Source of the DNA: Gemmatimonadota bacterium
GTDB taxonomy: Bacteria; Gemmatimonadota; Gemmatimonadetes; Longimicrobiales; Gaopeijiaceae
DNA: 5,390 nt
Reading direction: 5' to 3'
Assembly: GCA_012959595.1 (NCBI GenBank)
Contig: DUCW01000048.1
Location: forward strand, 1-5,390
Positions 1 through 5,111 of this stretch are shown here, piece after piece. Below the pieces are notes generated by a model that searched no databases, was not told the DNA's origin, and saw only the letters and a list, made by a program, of their open reading frames with translations. Each line of letters opens with the position of its first letter. Position 1 is the first letter of the stretch. Made by a program: the position numbers and the translations under genes.

Positions 1-433
1 TAAGTTCATCAGACATGTTCAAAACCAGCAACGTAGGTAAATTAAGCTCAAGGACTTGCTCGACTAACATCAGCTGATTCTCTAAACGGGTTGAGTCAGT
101 GACCAGTATGACAGCATCTGGTTTTTTCATGCCTTCTACGTGGCCTTCGAGTACCTCTTTAGTGATTTTTTCGTCTAGCGTTCGAGCCGAAAAACCATGT
201 ATACCAGGGAGGTCAACTAAATCAGCTAAGACTTGTCCACCCGATCGTACTTCTCCGATGTGTTTCTCTACAGTCACTCCAGGATAGTTGGCCACTTTTT
301 GGCGCAGTCCTGTCAGTCTGTTGAAGAGAGTGGTTTTCCCTGAATTGGGAGGGCCCGCCAGAGCGACTAAGGGGATTTCATCCGTATTCCCGGAAATTCT
401 TTCCGAGTGCTCTGTCTCGTCCAAAGGATTCAA
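1..433 (-). CDS. feoB: FeoB ferrous iron transporter, N-terminal G domain (3' part beyond left edge)
   Basis: This is the start of FeoB, the inner-membrane Fe(II) importer with an N-terminal GTPase domain. About 144 codons are visible. Counting from the TTG at 433, G1 is GPPNSGKT (residues 27-34, followed by TLFNRLTG), the G2 threonine is in NYPGVTVE (about 49-56), G3 is DLPGIHGFS (74-82), and G4 is NMSDE (139-143). This is the typical order and spacing for FeoB. The membrane domain lies outside the window. The gene follows feoA on the same strand with only tens of bases between, so the two are probably co-transcribed. The start is uncertain: an in-frame TGA lies at 476-478, and no ATG or GTG occurs between it and G1. 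The candidates are TTG at 433-431 or at 424-422, giving an acidic extension of about 20 residues before G1. Family identity is very secure; the start is not. Confidence 0.93.
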   Translation of the reverse strand, partial: MNPLDETEHSERISGNTDEIPLVALAGPPNSGKTTLFNRLTGLRQKVANYPGVTVEKHIGEVRSGGQVLADLVDLPGIHGFSARTLDEKITKEVLEGHVEGMKKPDAVILVTDSTRLENQLMLVEQVLELNLPTLLVLNMSDEL

Positions 434-468
434 TTCACCAGACTTGATGTTGAAGTGTTTTAGTGGAT

Positions 469-750
469 TTACAGGTCACTAAGGATACGGACACACAGGC
501 AGTTGGCGGTCTCACGTCTAAGGGCCATCAGCGAACCATCCACTTCAACGATTGGATCCCCGGTCGGAGAGGAGCGGACAGGACAGATACGACATCCTGG
601 AAGGAAGCCACGTTCAAAAAATGGTTCAGCTTGATCTTCTGGAAGGTCTATGGTGACGAGTTCCACTTCTTGGCGGATTTGCACTTCGCCAAGTCTAAGC
701 TCAGTTGCTTCCTGTTGAAATGAATCTCGTTTTGGATCCAGTGCTTCCAT
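469..750 (-). CDS. feoA: FeoA-like SH3-domain protein
   Basis: This small cytosolic protein (93 aa) of the FeoA family is thought to assist FeoB in Fe(II) uptake. The recognisable core is FFERGFLPGCRI (about 44-55), corresponding to the family's RLxxLGlxpGxxv turn. It is followed by SPTGDPIVEVDGSLMALRRE (about 60-79), which matches the family's GDPixvxvxgxxlaLRrxeA segment. At 93 aa it is slightly longer than the usual 75-85, with a polar N-terminal extension rich in E and Q. ATG at 750 is preceded by an AGAGGA Shine-Dalgarno-like stretch close to the start. The stop TAA at 471-469 comes just before feoB. Upstream lies the divergent region with Fur-like operators, so iron repression is likely (inference). 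Assignment rests on the motif and on adjacency to feoB. Confidence 0.85.
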   Translation of the reverse strand: MEALDPKRDSFQQEATELRLGEVQIRQEVELVTIDLPEDQAEPFFERGFLPGCRICPVRSSPTGDPIVEVDGSLMALRRETANCLCVRILSDL

Positions 751-791
751 GAGTCCTCTTAGTTAAGAATCGTGCGTGATTTTGATACGTC

Positions 792-821
792 TTTATTTTT
801 GAGAATGAAAACCACTCTCAA
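792..821 (-). promoter_or_regulatory. Candidate feoAB promoter
   Basis: On the minus strand a -35-like TTGAGA (821-816) is followed after 18 bases by AATAAA (797-792), a 4/6 match to TATAAT. Transcription would start near 786, giving a leader of roughly 35 nt before feoA. The Fur-box-like sequence at 801-819 fills the spacer and overlaps the -35, an arrangement suited to repression. The -10 is weak, so this is a suggestion only. Confidence 0.4.
801..819. promoter_or_regulatory. Fur-box-like operator 1 (feoA side)
   Basis: GAGAATGAAAACCACTCTC matches the classical 19-bp Fur consensus GATAATGATAATCATTATC at 14 of 19 positions by hand count. It sits inside an imperfect inverted repeat, TTGAGA...TCTCAA (799-821). 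It overlaps the candidate feoA promoter, and feoA/feoB are standard Fur targets, which supports the call. DtxR/IdeR-type iron regulators bind different palindromes, so Fur is favoured. Confidence 0.7.
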
Positions 822-900
822 GTAACCTATAAGGTAGAGGGGTAATTTAAAAGTAGCATCTTCTAAGCAGTGAGTTTCAGTTTGGATTCTGAATAATATC

Positions 901-929
901 TTGAGAATCGTTCTCATCTATGGTAGACT
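901..929 (+). promoter_or_regulatory. Candidate promoter of the CbiX-like gene
   Basis: TTGAGA (901-906, 5/6 match to TTGACA) is followed after 17 bases by TAGACT (924-929, 4/6 match to TATAAT), with TGG directly before the -10 (an extended -10 TGn). Transcription would begin near 936, about 45 nt before the ATG at 981. The -35 lies within Fur-like operator 2, and operator 3 lies just past the predicted start site. Confidence 0.55.
902..916. promoter_or_regulatory. Fur-box-like operator 2
   Basis: TGAGAATCGTTCTCA is a near-perfect palindrome: TGAGAA and TTCTCA arms around TCG. It fits the 7-1-7 form of the Fur site (TGAnAATnATTnTCA). Within 903-915 it matches the last 13 bases of the 19-bp Fur consensus at 10 positions. 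It overlaps the -35 element of the promoter reading towards 981. Confidence 0.68.
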
Positions 930-940
930 ATTGTTTCAAG

Positions 941-955
941 TGAGAATTGTTCTCA
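941..955. promoter_or_regulatory. Fur-box-like operator 3
   Basis: TGAGAATTGTTCTCA has the same TGAGAA/TTCTCA arms as operator 2, with a TTG centre. Its centre is 39 bp from that of operator 2. It lies just downstream of the predicted transcription start and 26 bp before the ATG at 981, so binding here would block initiation or early elongation. Confidence 0.68.
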
Positions 956-980
956 AATAAAAACCGAGAGTTAATAGTAT

Positions 981-1922
981 ATGCGTATAGGGATATTGTT
1001 GCTTTTAGCTAGTCAGTCAGCCTGTATGGGTATCAAGTCAACTGTTGGGATGATGCCATCCAAAGAAACTGTGAATGCTAAAGTGGGTGTCCTGGTGATG
1101 GCTCATGGTGGCGAGGACGAGTGGAACCAAGCAGTGGCTCAAGCTGTCGATCCTATCTCTGAAGATGTTCCTATAACTGTAGCCTATGGGATGGCCAATC
1201 CTCGTTCTCTACAGGCTGGGCTGAACTCTCTCAATTCTCAGGGAGTCACCCATGTAGCTGTAGTTAGGATGTTCCTTTCAGGAGATTCTTTTCTGGATCA
1301 GACCAATTTTTTCCTAGGCATTTCTGATGAACCTCCAGAAATGTTCATCATGATGGGCCCTATGGCACAAGATCCAGAAATGAGAAAACAGCTCGACCAT
1401 AATCAGGTTATTGCGACTCATGCTGAAGGAATAATCGATTCTGATGAAGTGGCGATCATAATATCAGAAAGAGCTGCCCAACTAAGTTCTATACCAACGA
1501 ATGAGGCAGTTTTGATCATTGCTCATGGTATGGGTGATGAAGCCGAAAACAATGAACTATTGAATGCTATGAACCAAGTTGCTAAGAAGGTGGAGATGGC
1601 CAACTATGCAGACGTTCATGTGCTTACTCTCAGAGAGGACTGGGAGGAAGATCGTGTGATAGCGGAGAGGAATATTCGAGGTTATGTCTCTGAGAAGTCC
1701 AAGGGAGGATTATCAGTTATAGTTCTGCCAATGCGTCTCTCTGGATTCGGTCCTTACGCTGAAGTTTTGAGTGGACTTGATTATTCTCCGGGACTGGGAC
1801 TTTTGCCACATTCCCAAATCTCTAATTGGATTCGCTCGATGACACAAAAGGTCATCGAGTCGGAAGGATGGATCGTAGATGCCTCCCATATTCCCCAGAA
1901 AATACCTGACAGTGGATACTAG
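981..1922 (+). CDS. Exported tandem CbiX/SirB-like (class II chelatase fold) protein
   Basis: This 313-aa protein has two CbiX/SirB-like halves. Half one (about 34-135) has VGVLVMAHGGED with H42, then NPRSLQAGLNSLNSQGVTHVAVVRMFLSGDSF (about 73-104, broken by no gap), which follows the family's 'al..l...G...vvv.PlFl..G.H' pattern. Half two (about 175-290) has AVLIIAHGMGDE with H182, VIVLPMRLSG and LLPHSQISNWI. Family members insert Co, Fe or Ni into tetrapyrroles. Here the second metal-ligand histidine of the FLxxGxH segment appears replaced (SGDS in half one, SGFG in half two), so chelatase activity is doubtful. The N-terminus (residues 2-19) is short and hydrophobic, ending SQSAC. It looks like a signal peptide or weak lipobox (Q at -3 is atypical), implying an envelope location. 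The start has only a weak GAGAG Shine-Dalgarno, about 10 nt upstream. Fur-like boxes precede it. Function is not known; a role in iron or haem handling is inference. Confidence 0.72.
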   Translation: MRIGILLLLASQSACMGIKSTVGMMPSKETVNAKVGVLVMAHGGEDEWNQAVAQAVDPISEDVPITVAYGMANPRSLQAGLNSLNSQGVTHVAVVRMFLSGDSFLDQTNFFLGISDEPPEMFIMMGPMAQDPEMRKQLDHNQVIATHAEGIIDSDEVAIIISERAAQLSSIPTNEAVLIIAHGMGDEAENNELLNAMNQVAKKVEMANYADVHVLTLREDWEEDRVIAERNIRGYVSEKSKGGLSVIVLPMRLSGFGPYAEVLSGLDYSPGLGLLPHSQISNWIRSMTQKVIESEGWIVDASHIPQKIPDSGY

Positions 1923-3037
1923 GGCTCTAAAATTAGTGGTTGTCCGATCAGCTTGCTTGGATCGCTGTCAGTTTTAGGGACATATTTGTCCATCCATCCA
2001 CCATCCCAGCTAGCGATATAGAGATTTCCCTCTTGATCTACGTCGATCTGATGTGGACGGGATAGCCCTCCTACAAAACCACCCCTGGTTCCACCGTAGG
2101 CCCCAAGGTAGTACTGGAGTTCCCCTTCTTTACTGTATTTGAGTAATCGGTTCAGGCTCGCTGAGATCACCCACACCGATTCGTTTTCGTCAATGAACAC
2201 GCCTACGGGGTCAGAAATATCCGGCCATTCTTCAATGTACTCTCCGTCTTCAGTGAAAACCTGGATGCGGTTGTTTGTCCGATCTCCGACATAGACCCTT
2301 CGATCTTGGTCCACTGCAACCCCATGGACCAAATCAAACTGTCCCGGTCCATTTCCAAGCTCTCCCCATTCCATCTGATATTCGCCGTCAGCATTGTATT
2401 TTATAATTCGTGAATTCCAATAACCGTCACCGACGTAGAAGCTCCCATCTGGCAGGAAAGCCATGACTGCGGGATCTCCATACGTGTAAGGTCCAGGATT
2501 GGGGTTGGCTCGAGCTTCTGCTCTAGTTGTGGGATGGTCGTAGTCCACTAATCTCATCACTAATTCACTTCCATCGTTAGTGAATTTGAGGATTTGCATA
2601 TTGACACCTCTTCCACCGCCACGCTCTACAACCCATACATGGCGCTCGGGGTCATACGGACTGATATAAATCTGGTGAGGTTTATTAAAAATCGAATCCC
2701 ATTGCATCCAGCGCTCAGTGATATTGCCGTCTCCATCCACAACCACCAGGTAATTCGTTCCTCCGTCTCTCTCTTCACCGTCAGAATTCCGGTCGCCCCA
2801 AATCCCAACAATGATCCTATCAGGCGTGTCTACGGCTACCCCGGATACTTGTCCCCAAGTCCATGGATCTTCATGATCAGGAGCTGGTTTCCACCAGTTT
2901 GCTACCGCTTCGTATTCTCCTGTTCTGCCGTCCCCTCCCTTTGTGATGGGTCTTTCTGAATCACTAGGTGCCTGGCACCCAGCCAGTATGATTAAACCAG
3001 TAGTGCCAATAACAGCTAATGTTTTTTTGAAACTCAT
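1919..3037 (-). CDS. NHL-repeat beta-propeller lipoprotein
   Basis: This is a 372-aa lipoprotein. Residues 1-21 form a signal peptide, K4-K5 then a hydrophobic stretch, ending in lipobox LAGC with C21 as the lipidated residue. The rest is a beta-propeller with NHL-type blades. The clearest are PAVMAFLPDGSFYVGDGYWN (about 189-208), HGVAVDQDRRVYVGDRTNNR (238-257) and PHQIDVDQEGNLYIASWDGG (328-347). Weaker blades are at about 63-110, 119-160 and 277-302, suggesting six. The ATG at 3037 is chosen because GGAGG lies 8 nt upstream and the lipoprotein signal starts there. A longer reading to 3100 would start inside a perfect stem-loop, and the ATG at 3052 overlaps the Shine-Dalgarno. NHL propellers bind ligands or act as lyases of the peptidyl-amidating type; no substrate can be named. 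The stop overlaps that of the convergent gene. Confidence 0.88.
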   Translation of the reverse strand: MSFKKTLAVIGTTGLIILAGCQAPSDSERPITKGGDGRTGEYEAVANWWKPAPDHEDPWTWGQVSGVAVDTPDRIIVGIWGDRNSDGEERDGGTNYLVVVDGDGNITERWMQWDSIFNKPHQIYISPYDPERHVWVVERGGGRGVNMQILKFTNDGSELVMRLVDYDHPTTRAEARANPNPGPYTYGDPAVMAFLPDGSFYVGDGYWNSRIIKYNADGEYQMEWGELGNGPGQFDLVHGVAVDQDRRVYVGDRTNNRIQVFTEDGEYIEEWPDISDPVGVFIDENESVWVISASLNRLLKYSKEGELQYYLGAYGGTRGGFVGGLSRPHQIDVDQEGNLYIASWDGGWMDKYVPKTDSDPSKLIGQPLILEP

Positions 3038-3063
3038 CACAAAAACCTCCATTCGATAAGACA

Positions 3064-3097
3064 AAGAGTCACCCCAGACTGATCGGGGGTGACTCTT
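3064..3097. other. 12-bp perfect stem-loop in the leader of the NHL lipoprotein gene
   Basis: AAGAGTCACCCC (3064-3075) pairs perfectly with GGGGTGACTCTT (3086-3097) around a 10-base loop. On the minus strand it lies between the membrane-protein gene ending at 3184 and the lipoprotein start at 3037, 15 bases before the GGAGG Shine-Dalgarno. No run of T follows it on either strand, so a standard intrinsic terminator is not clearly supported. It may be a weak terminator for the upstream operon, a 5' mRNA-stabilising hairpin, or an operator. Confidence 0.75.
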
Positions 3098-3098
3098 C

Positions 3099-3128
3099 AT
3101 ATTATGCTAGTACACCAATTTTCAGCAA
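3099..3128 (-). promoter_or_regulatory. Weak candidate promoter for the NHL lipoprotein gene
   Basis: On the minus strand TTGCTG (3128-3123) is followed by CATAAT (3106-3101, 5/6 match to TATAAT, spacing 16) or TAATAT (3104-3099, spacing 18). Transcription would begin at about 3093-3097, so the mRNA would open with the 12-bp stem-loop. The -35 is only a 3/6 match; treat as tentative. Confidence 0.35.
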
Positions 3129-3183
3129 ACCAGCCAGAGAATTATATGTTTTTCTCTCTATAGCTTGTTGCTCGTGTCAGAAA

Positions 3184-3552
3184 TTATTCGGCAAATTTGT
3201 CGTATACAGTTCCTAGTATATATGCTACCAAGAGGCCAAAAGATACGTCGATAAGGACGCTCGGGGGGTTCTGTCCACCATTGAGAAGGCCAACGATATT
3301 TACAAAAAAGATGCGGGAAAATTGGAATGTCATTGCAGTGCGAAGCCCGCTCATACCAGTGTATCCCACTAGCCAGTTAAAGAAGAACCCTCCCACTACA
3401 GCTAGTGCAATCAAGCTGAGCATCACGTCAGGTATCAAATCAGGCCCAGCACTCAGCATGTTTGCTACACCTGGAGTTACGTTGTAAACATACAGGGCGG
3501 CAAATAAGGCCACGCTGTAGGCTCCGATTTGCTTCAGGTTCATGTTACCCAT
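3184..3552 (-). CDS. Small multi-span membrane protein (paralog A of a tandem pair)
   Basis: This 122-aa protein is of no family I recognise. It has four hydrophobic segments, at about residues 10-28, 42-60, 74-90 and 97-114, consistent with a small polytopic inner-membrane protein. Features shared with the neighbour at 3571-3960 are AYS near the start, AGPDLI before segment two, GFFFNWLVGYTG at its end, TAMT, and RIFF...GQ leading to the last helix. By hand alignment about 46 of roughly 117 positions are identical (about 39%), so they are tandem duplicates. ATG at 3552 is preferred: AAGGAG sits 9 nt upstream. The in-frame GTG at 3558 is only 3 nt from that Shine-Dalgarno. The gap to the upstream paralog's stop is 18 nt, so the two are probably co-transcribed and translationally coupled. 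Confidence 0.8.
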   Translation of the reverse strand: MGNMNLKQIGAYSVALFAALYVYNVTPGVANMLSAGPDLIPDVMLSLIALAVVGGFFFNWLVGYTGMSGLRTAMTFQFSRIFFVNIVGLLNGGQNPPSVLIDVSFGLLVAYILGTVYDKFAE

Positions 3553-3572
3553 GATCACTTACTCCTTGATTT
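3549..3572 (-). repeat. Duplicated ribosome-binding leader, copy A
   Basis: This 24-nt segment covers the ATG, the nested GTG-ATC-ATG and the AAGGAG Shine-Dalgarno (3567-3562) of paralog A. It matches 3957-3980, ahead of paralog B, with a single mismatch (position 3559, T versus C on the plus strand). Conservation here exceeds that of the coding sequences. Confidence 0.85.
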
Positions 3573-3960
3573 AGGCTGTAAAAGTGGAAGCTGAGGTTTG
3601 TCCAGTAACTTTTTCGTAGGTCTTTCCTGCCACGTAAGAGAGGATGAGGGTAAAAAGAATATCGACGACTGCACCCGTAATGTCTTGGCTACCGCTCATG
3701 ATTCCGAAGATGTCGTAAAAGAGGATTCTGACAGCTCCCATGGTCATAGCCGTTTTAACCGCAGTGAGGCCTGTGTATTCGACGAGAAAATCGAAAAAGA
3801 ATCCTGTAACCATAGCTATGGCTACAAAACTGAGGGTTGGGCTGGCGATCAGATCTGGCCCATTACCCATGAGGTTGCTTATGTCCAGGGTGTACCAGAC
3901 TAACAGAAAGATAAAGACAATGGTGCTGTAGGCCAGGATTCCTTTCATTCTATCTGCCAT
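3571..3960 (-). CDS. Small multi-span membrane protein (paralog B of a tandem pair)
   Basis: This 129-aa protein is the upstream member of the tandem pair, homologous over its whole length to the product of 3184-3552. It has four hydrophobic segments, at about 8-26, 40-58, 72-88 and 95-113. The cores NGPDLI, GFFFDFLVEYTG and TAMT, and the RILF...GSQ...VVD run are retained. It carries a longer polar tail ending TGQTSASTFTA that A lacks. The loop after segment two has E (VEYTG) where A has G. ATG at 3960 has AAGGAG 9 nt upstream; GTG at 3966 is an alternative in the same frame, as in A. A 15-bp palindrome lies directly upstream of the Shine-Dalgarno. Function unknown; subunits of a hetero-oligomeric membrane complex are one possibility (inference). 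Confidence 0.82.
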   Translation of the reverse strand: MADRMKGILAYSTIVFIFLLVWYTLDISNLMGNGPDLIASPTLSFVAIAMVTGFFFDFLVEYTGLTAVKTAMTMGAVRILFYDIFGIMSGSQDITGAVVDILFTLILSYVAGKTYEKVTGQTSASTFTA

Positions 3961-3980
3961 GATCACTCACTCCTTGATTT
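3957..3980 (-). repeat. Duplicated ribosome-binding leader, copy B
   Basis: This is the counterpart of 3549-3572, with one mismatch in 24. It includes AAGGAG (3975-3970) and the GTG-ATC-ATG start cluster of paralog B. Identity drops on the upstream side, where copy B enters the TTTTGCA palindrome and copy A enters the end of paralog B's coding sequence. Confidence 0.85.
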
Positions 3981-4172
3981 TGCAGTGCAAAAATCGAAGT
4001 ACAACGGAACCATGGAAATAAAAAAAGCGTTATTACAGAGCAAAATCAAGTCCAGTCGAGGTCCCAGATCGAAAAAAATCTGTGCCCGATTAAAGCATAC
4101 ATCTAGGAGTTCAACTATATACGATTCTGGTTCTACCTCGAAGGAATAGTTTTGCCTGAAGGTCTTCATCTT
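3967..4172. other. 206-bp interval between the small secreted protein and paralog B
   Basis: The interval holds the duplicated leader and the palindrome at 3978-3992. It also contains a 68-codon minus-strand reading frame (4169-3963). That frame begins 3 nt after the upstream stop and ends overlapping the GTG of paralog B. It has no Shine-Dalgarno, its residue make-up is not like a signal or membrane protein, and I do not call it as a gene. No convincing terminator or promoter is visible. Confidence 0.5.
3978..3992. promoter_or_regulatory. 15-bp perfect palindrome upstream of the paralog pair
   Basis: TTTTGCAGTGCAAAA is a perfect 7-1-7 palindrome ending 3 bp before the AAGGAG of paralog B. 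The one-base centre makes it a better protein-binding site than an RNA hairpin. The flanks extend the symmetry (GATTTTGCA / TGCAAAAATC, one extra A). No regulator can be named, and AT-rich chance palindromes of this size do occur. Confidence 0.4.
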
Positions 4173-4556
4173 TTAACGGATCTTTCTACCAGTGAAACTC
4201 CCTCCCGCTCCTAGAGTACTCCAGCTACCCTCTAAGGAGTCATCATTCGCTATAGCCAGGACAATTGAGATGTCTCCATCGGGCGTACCCACTCCAAGTC
4301 TTATCTCTCGTCCTTCCACTGTCACGTCTCGTGTTACAGACCCTTCAGGATCAAGGTCGCTTCTCAGACGTGCGGCGTATTGATCTTCATCACTGACAAT
4401 TTCAAGATTGGCGGAGACGCTCATGCCTAATTCTGAGATAAAGGTTGTCAATTGATATTCTCCGATTGGGTCAAAAGACTCTTGGGCTTCAACAGAATTC
4501 GTAGAGAGAATCGAGAGAAGTAAAAGAATAAAGGAATAATTTTTCAGGTTGTGCAT
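4173..4556 (-). CDS. Small secreted beta-rich protein of unknown function
   Basis: This 127-aa protein has a clear Sec signal peptide: MHNLKNYSF, then a hydrophobic core (about 9-19), with probable cleavage after VEA (residue 24). The mature part of about 103 aa alternates short polar strands: GEYQLTTFI, VSANLEIVSD, YAARLRSD, VTRDVTVEGREIRLGVG, DISIVLAIANDDSLEGSWST and FTGRKIR. The 'G.w...............l.i...........v......v.g..i.l.........i.l.i..d.l.GsW...G.g.ftG.r' layout resembles small lipocalin-like or calycin-like beta-barrels often found in secreted bacterial hypothetical proteins; this is a resemblance only. ATG at 4556 has AAGGA 6 nt upstream. It follows the gene at 4609-5097 by 52 nt on the same strand, so they may share a transcript. 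Confidence 0.78.
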   Translation of the reverse strand: MHNLKNYSFILLLLSILSTNSVEAQESFDPIGEYQLTTFISELGMSVSANLEIVSDEDQYAARLRSDLDPEGSVTRDVTVEGREIRLGVGTPDGDISIVLAIANDDSLEGSWSTLGAGGSFTGRKIR

Positions 4557-4608
4557 GACATATCCTTAGATTGTGTTATAAGACTGTAAAGGTTAGGGCT
4601 ATCTTATC

Positions 4609-5097
4609 CTAGAAAGCCCAACTGACGATGATGCGATCGAATACTTGGGCGTATCTTGCTTCGATTTTGAGATCTTGTGACCAAGCGACGTCGGTGGTCT
4701 CAGTCGAAACATCCTCAGCGTACACGGTTTTCGTGACAAGTTGTTCAGCTAACGTAGTACCTTCCTCATCTAGGGCCTTAATGACTATATCAAAACTTAA
4801 GCGCTCTATAGCTTGGAGGCGAACAGGATCATGTAAATACCCTGATCCCGTAACGTCGATAGTCATTACTAGAGCGGGTAGAGCTCTCTCATCGACAGAG
4901 CATTCTCCGTTGGTTGCGGTGATCGTAGCGGAGAAGTATGGGTCACCCATATCGCCCCATAAAACCTCGGTGTCTCCAGTGATCACTATGGGAATATTGG
5001 GCGGACATTTGATTGTTTCCTGTTGAATCCAGTACTCGAATCCGACCAGTGTAGAGACTGCGATGCATGCAACTATCAGCTTATTTTTGGAATGCAA
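4609..5097 (-). CDS. Membrane-anchored periplasmic protein of unknown function
   Basis: This 162-aa protein is unrecognised. Residues 1-6 are basic (HSKNK), then a hydrophobic segment (7-20) with no good cleavage site before EYWIQQ. It is therefore probably a signal anchor with the remainder in the periplasm. The soluble part has two cysteines (C31, C66) that could form a disulfide. It has an alternating-strand pattern (IPIVITGDTEVLW, YFSATITATNGEC, ALVMTIDVTGSG, SFDIVIKALDEEG, DRIIVSWAF) suggesting an immunoglobulin-like or beta-sandwich fold (inference). The start is TTG at 5097, with AAGGAG 10 nt upstream. That Shine-Dalgarno overlaps the stop codon of the preceding gene, which argues for translational coupling. 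No nearer ATG fits the signal-like N-terminus. Confidence 0.75.
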   Translation of the reverse strand: MHSKNKLIVACIAVSTLVGFEYWIQQETIKCPPNIPIVITGDTEVLWGDMGDPYFSATITATNGECSVDERALPALVMTIDVTGSGYLHDPVRLQAIERLSFDIVIKALDEEGTTLAEQLVTKTVYAEDVSTETTDVAWSQDLKIEARYAQVFDRIIVSWAF

Positions 5098-5111
5098 AAG
5101 GGGGGTTCTCC

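Noticed and set aside
99..723. Plus-strand reading frames over the feoA/feoB region
   Set aside because: They lie antisense to clear FeoA and FeoB coding sequence and show no domain.
876..893. TTCAG...CTGAA short inverted repeat
   Set aside because: A five-base stem is too short to separate from chance.
1927..1979. CTAAAA...TTTTAG inverted repeat after the CbiX-like gene as a terminator
   Set aside because: The arms are only about six AT-rich pairs with a loop over 40 nt and lie inside the NHL coding sequence.
2594..2959. 121-codon plus-strand frame inside the NHL gene
   Set aside because: Antisense shadow of the propeller coding sequence; no ribosome site or recognisable motif.
3038..3100. 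N-terminal extension of the NHL protein by 21 residues
   Set aside because: It would start inside a perfect stem-loop and bury the lipoprotein signal peptide; the ATG at 3037 has a strong GGAGG at good spacing.
3963..4169. 68-codon minus-strand reading frame filling the gap between two genes
   Set aside because: It has no Shine-Dalgarno, no recognisable domain, and residue make-up unlike its neighbours. Its tight fit could be chance in a 206-bp gap; kept only as a note.
4628..5026. 132-codon plus-strand frame
   Set aside because: Antisense to the membrane-anchored protein gene, which has the better start context and a signal-like N-terminus.
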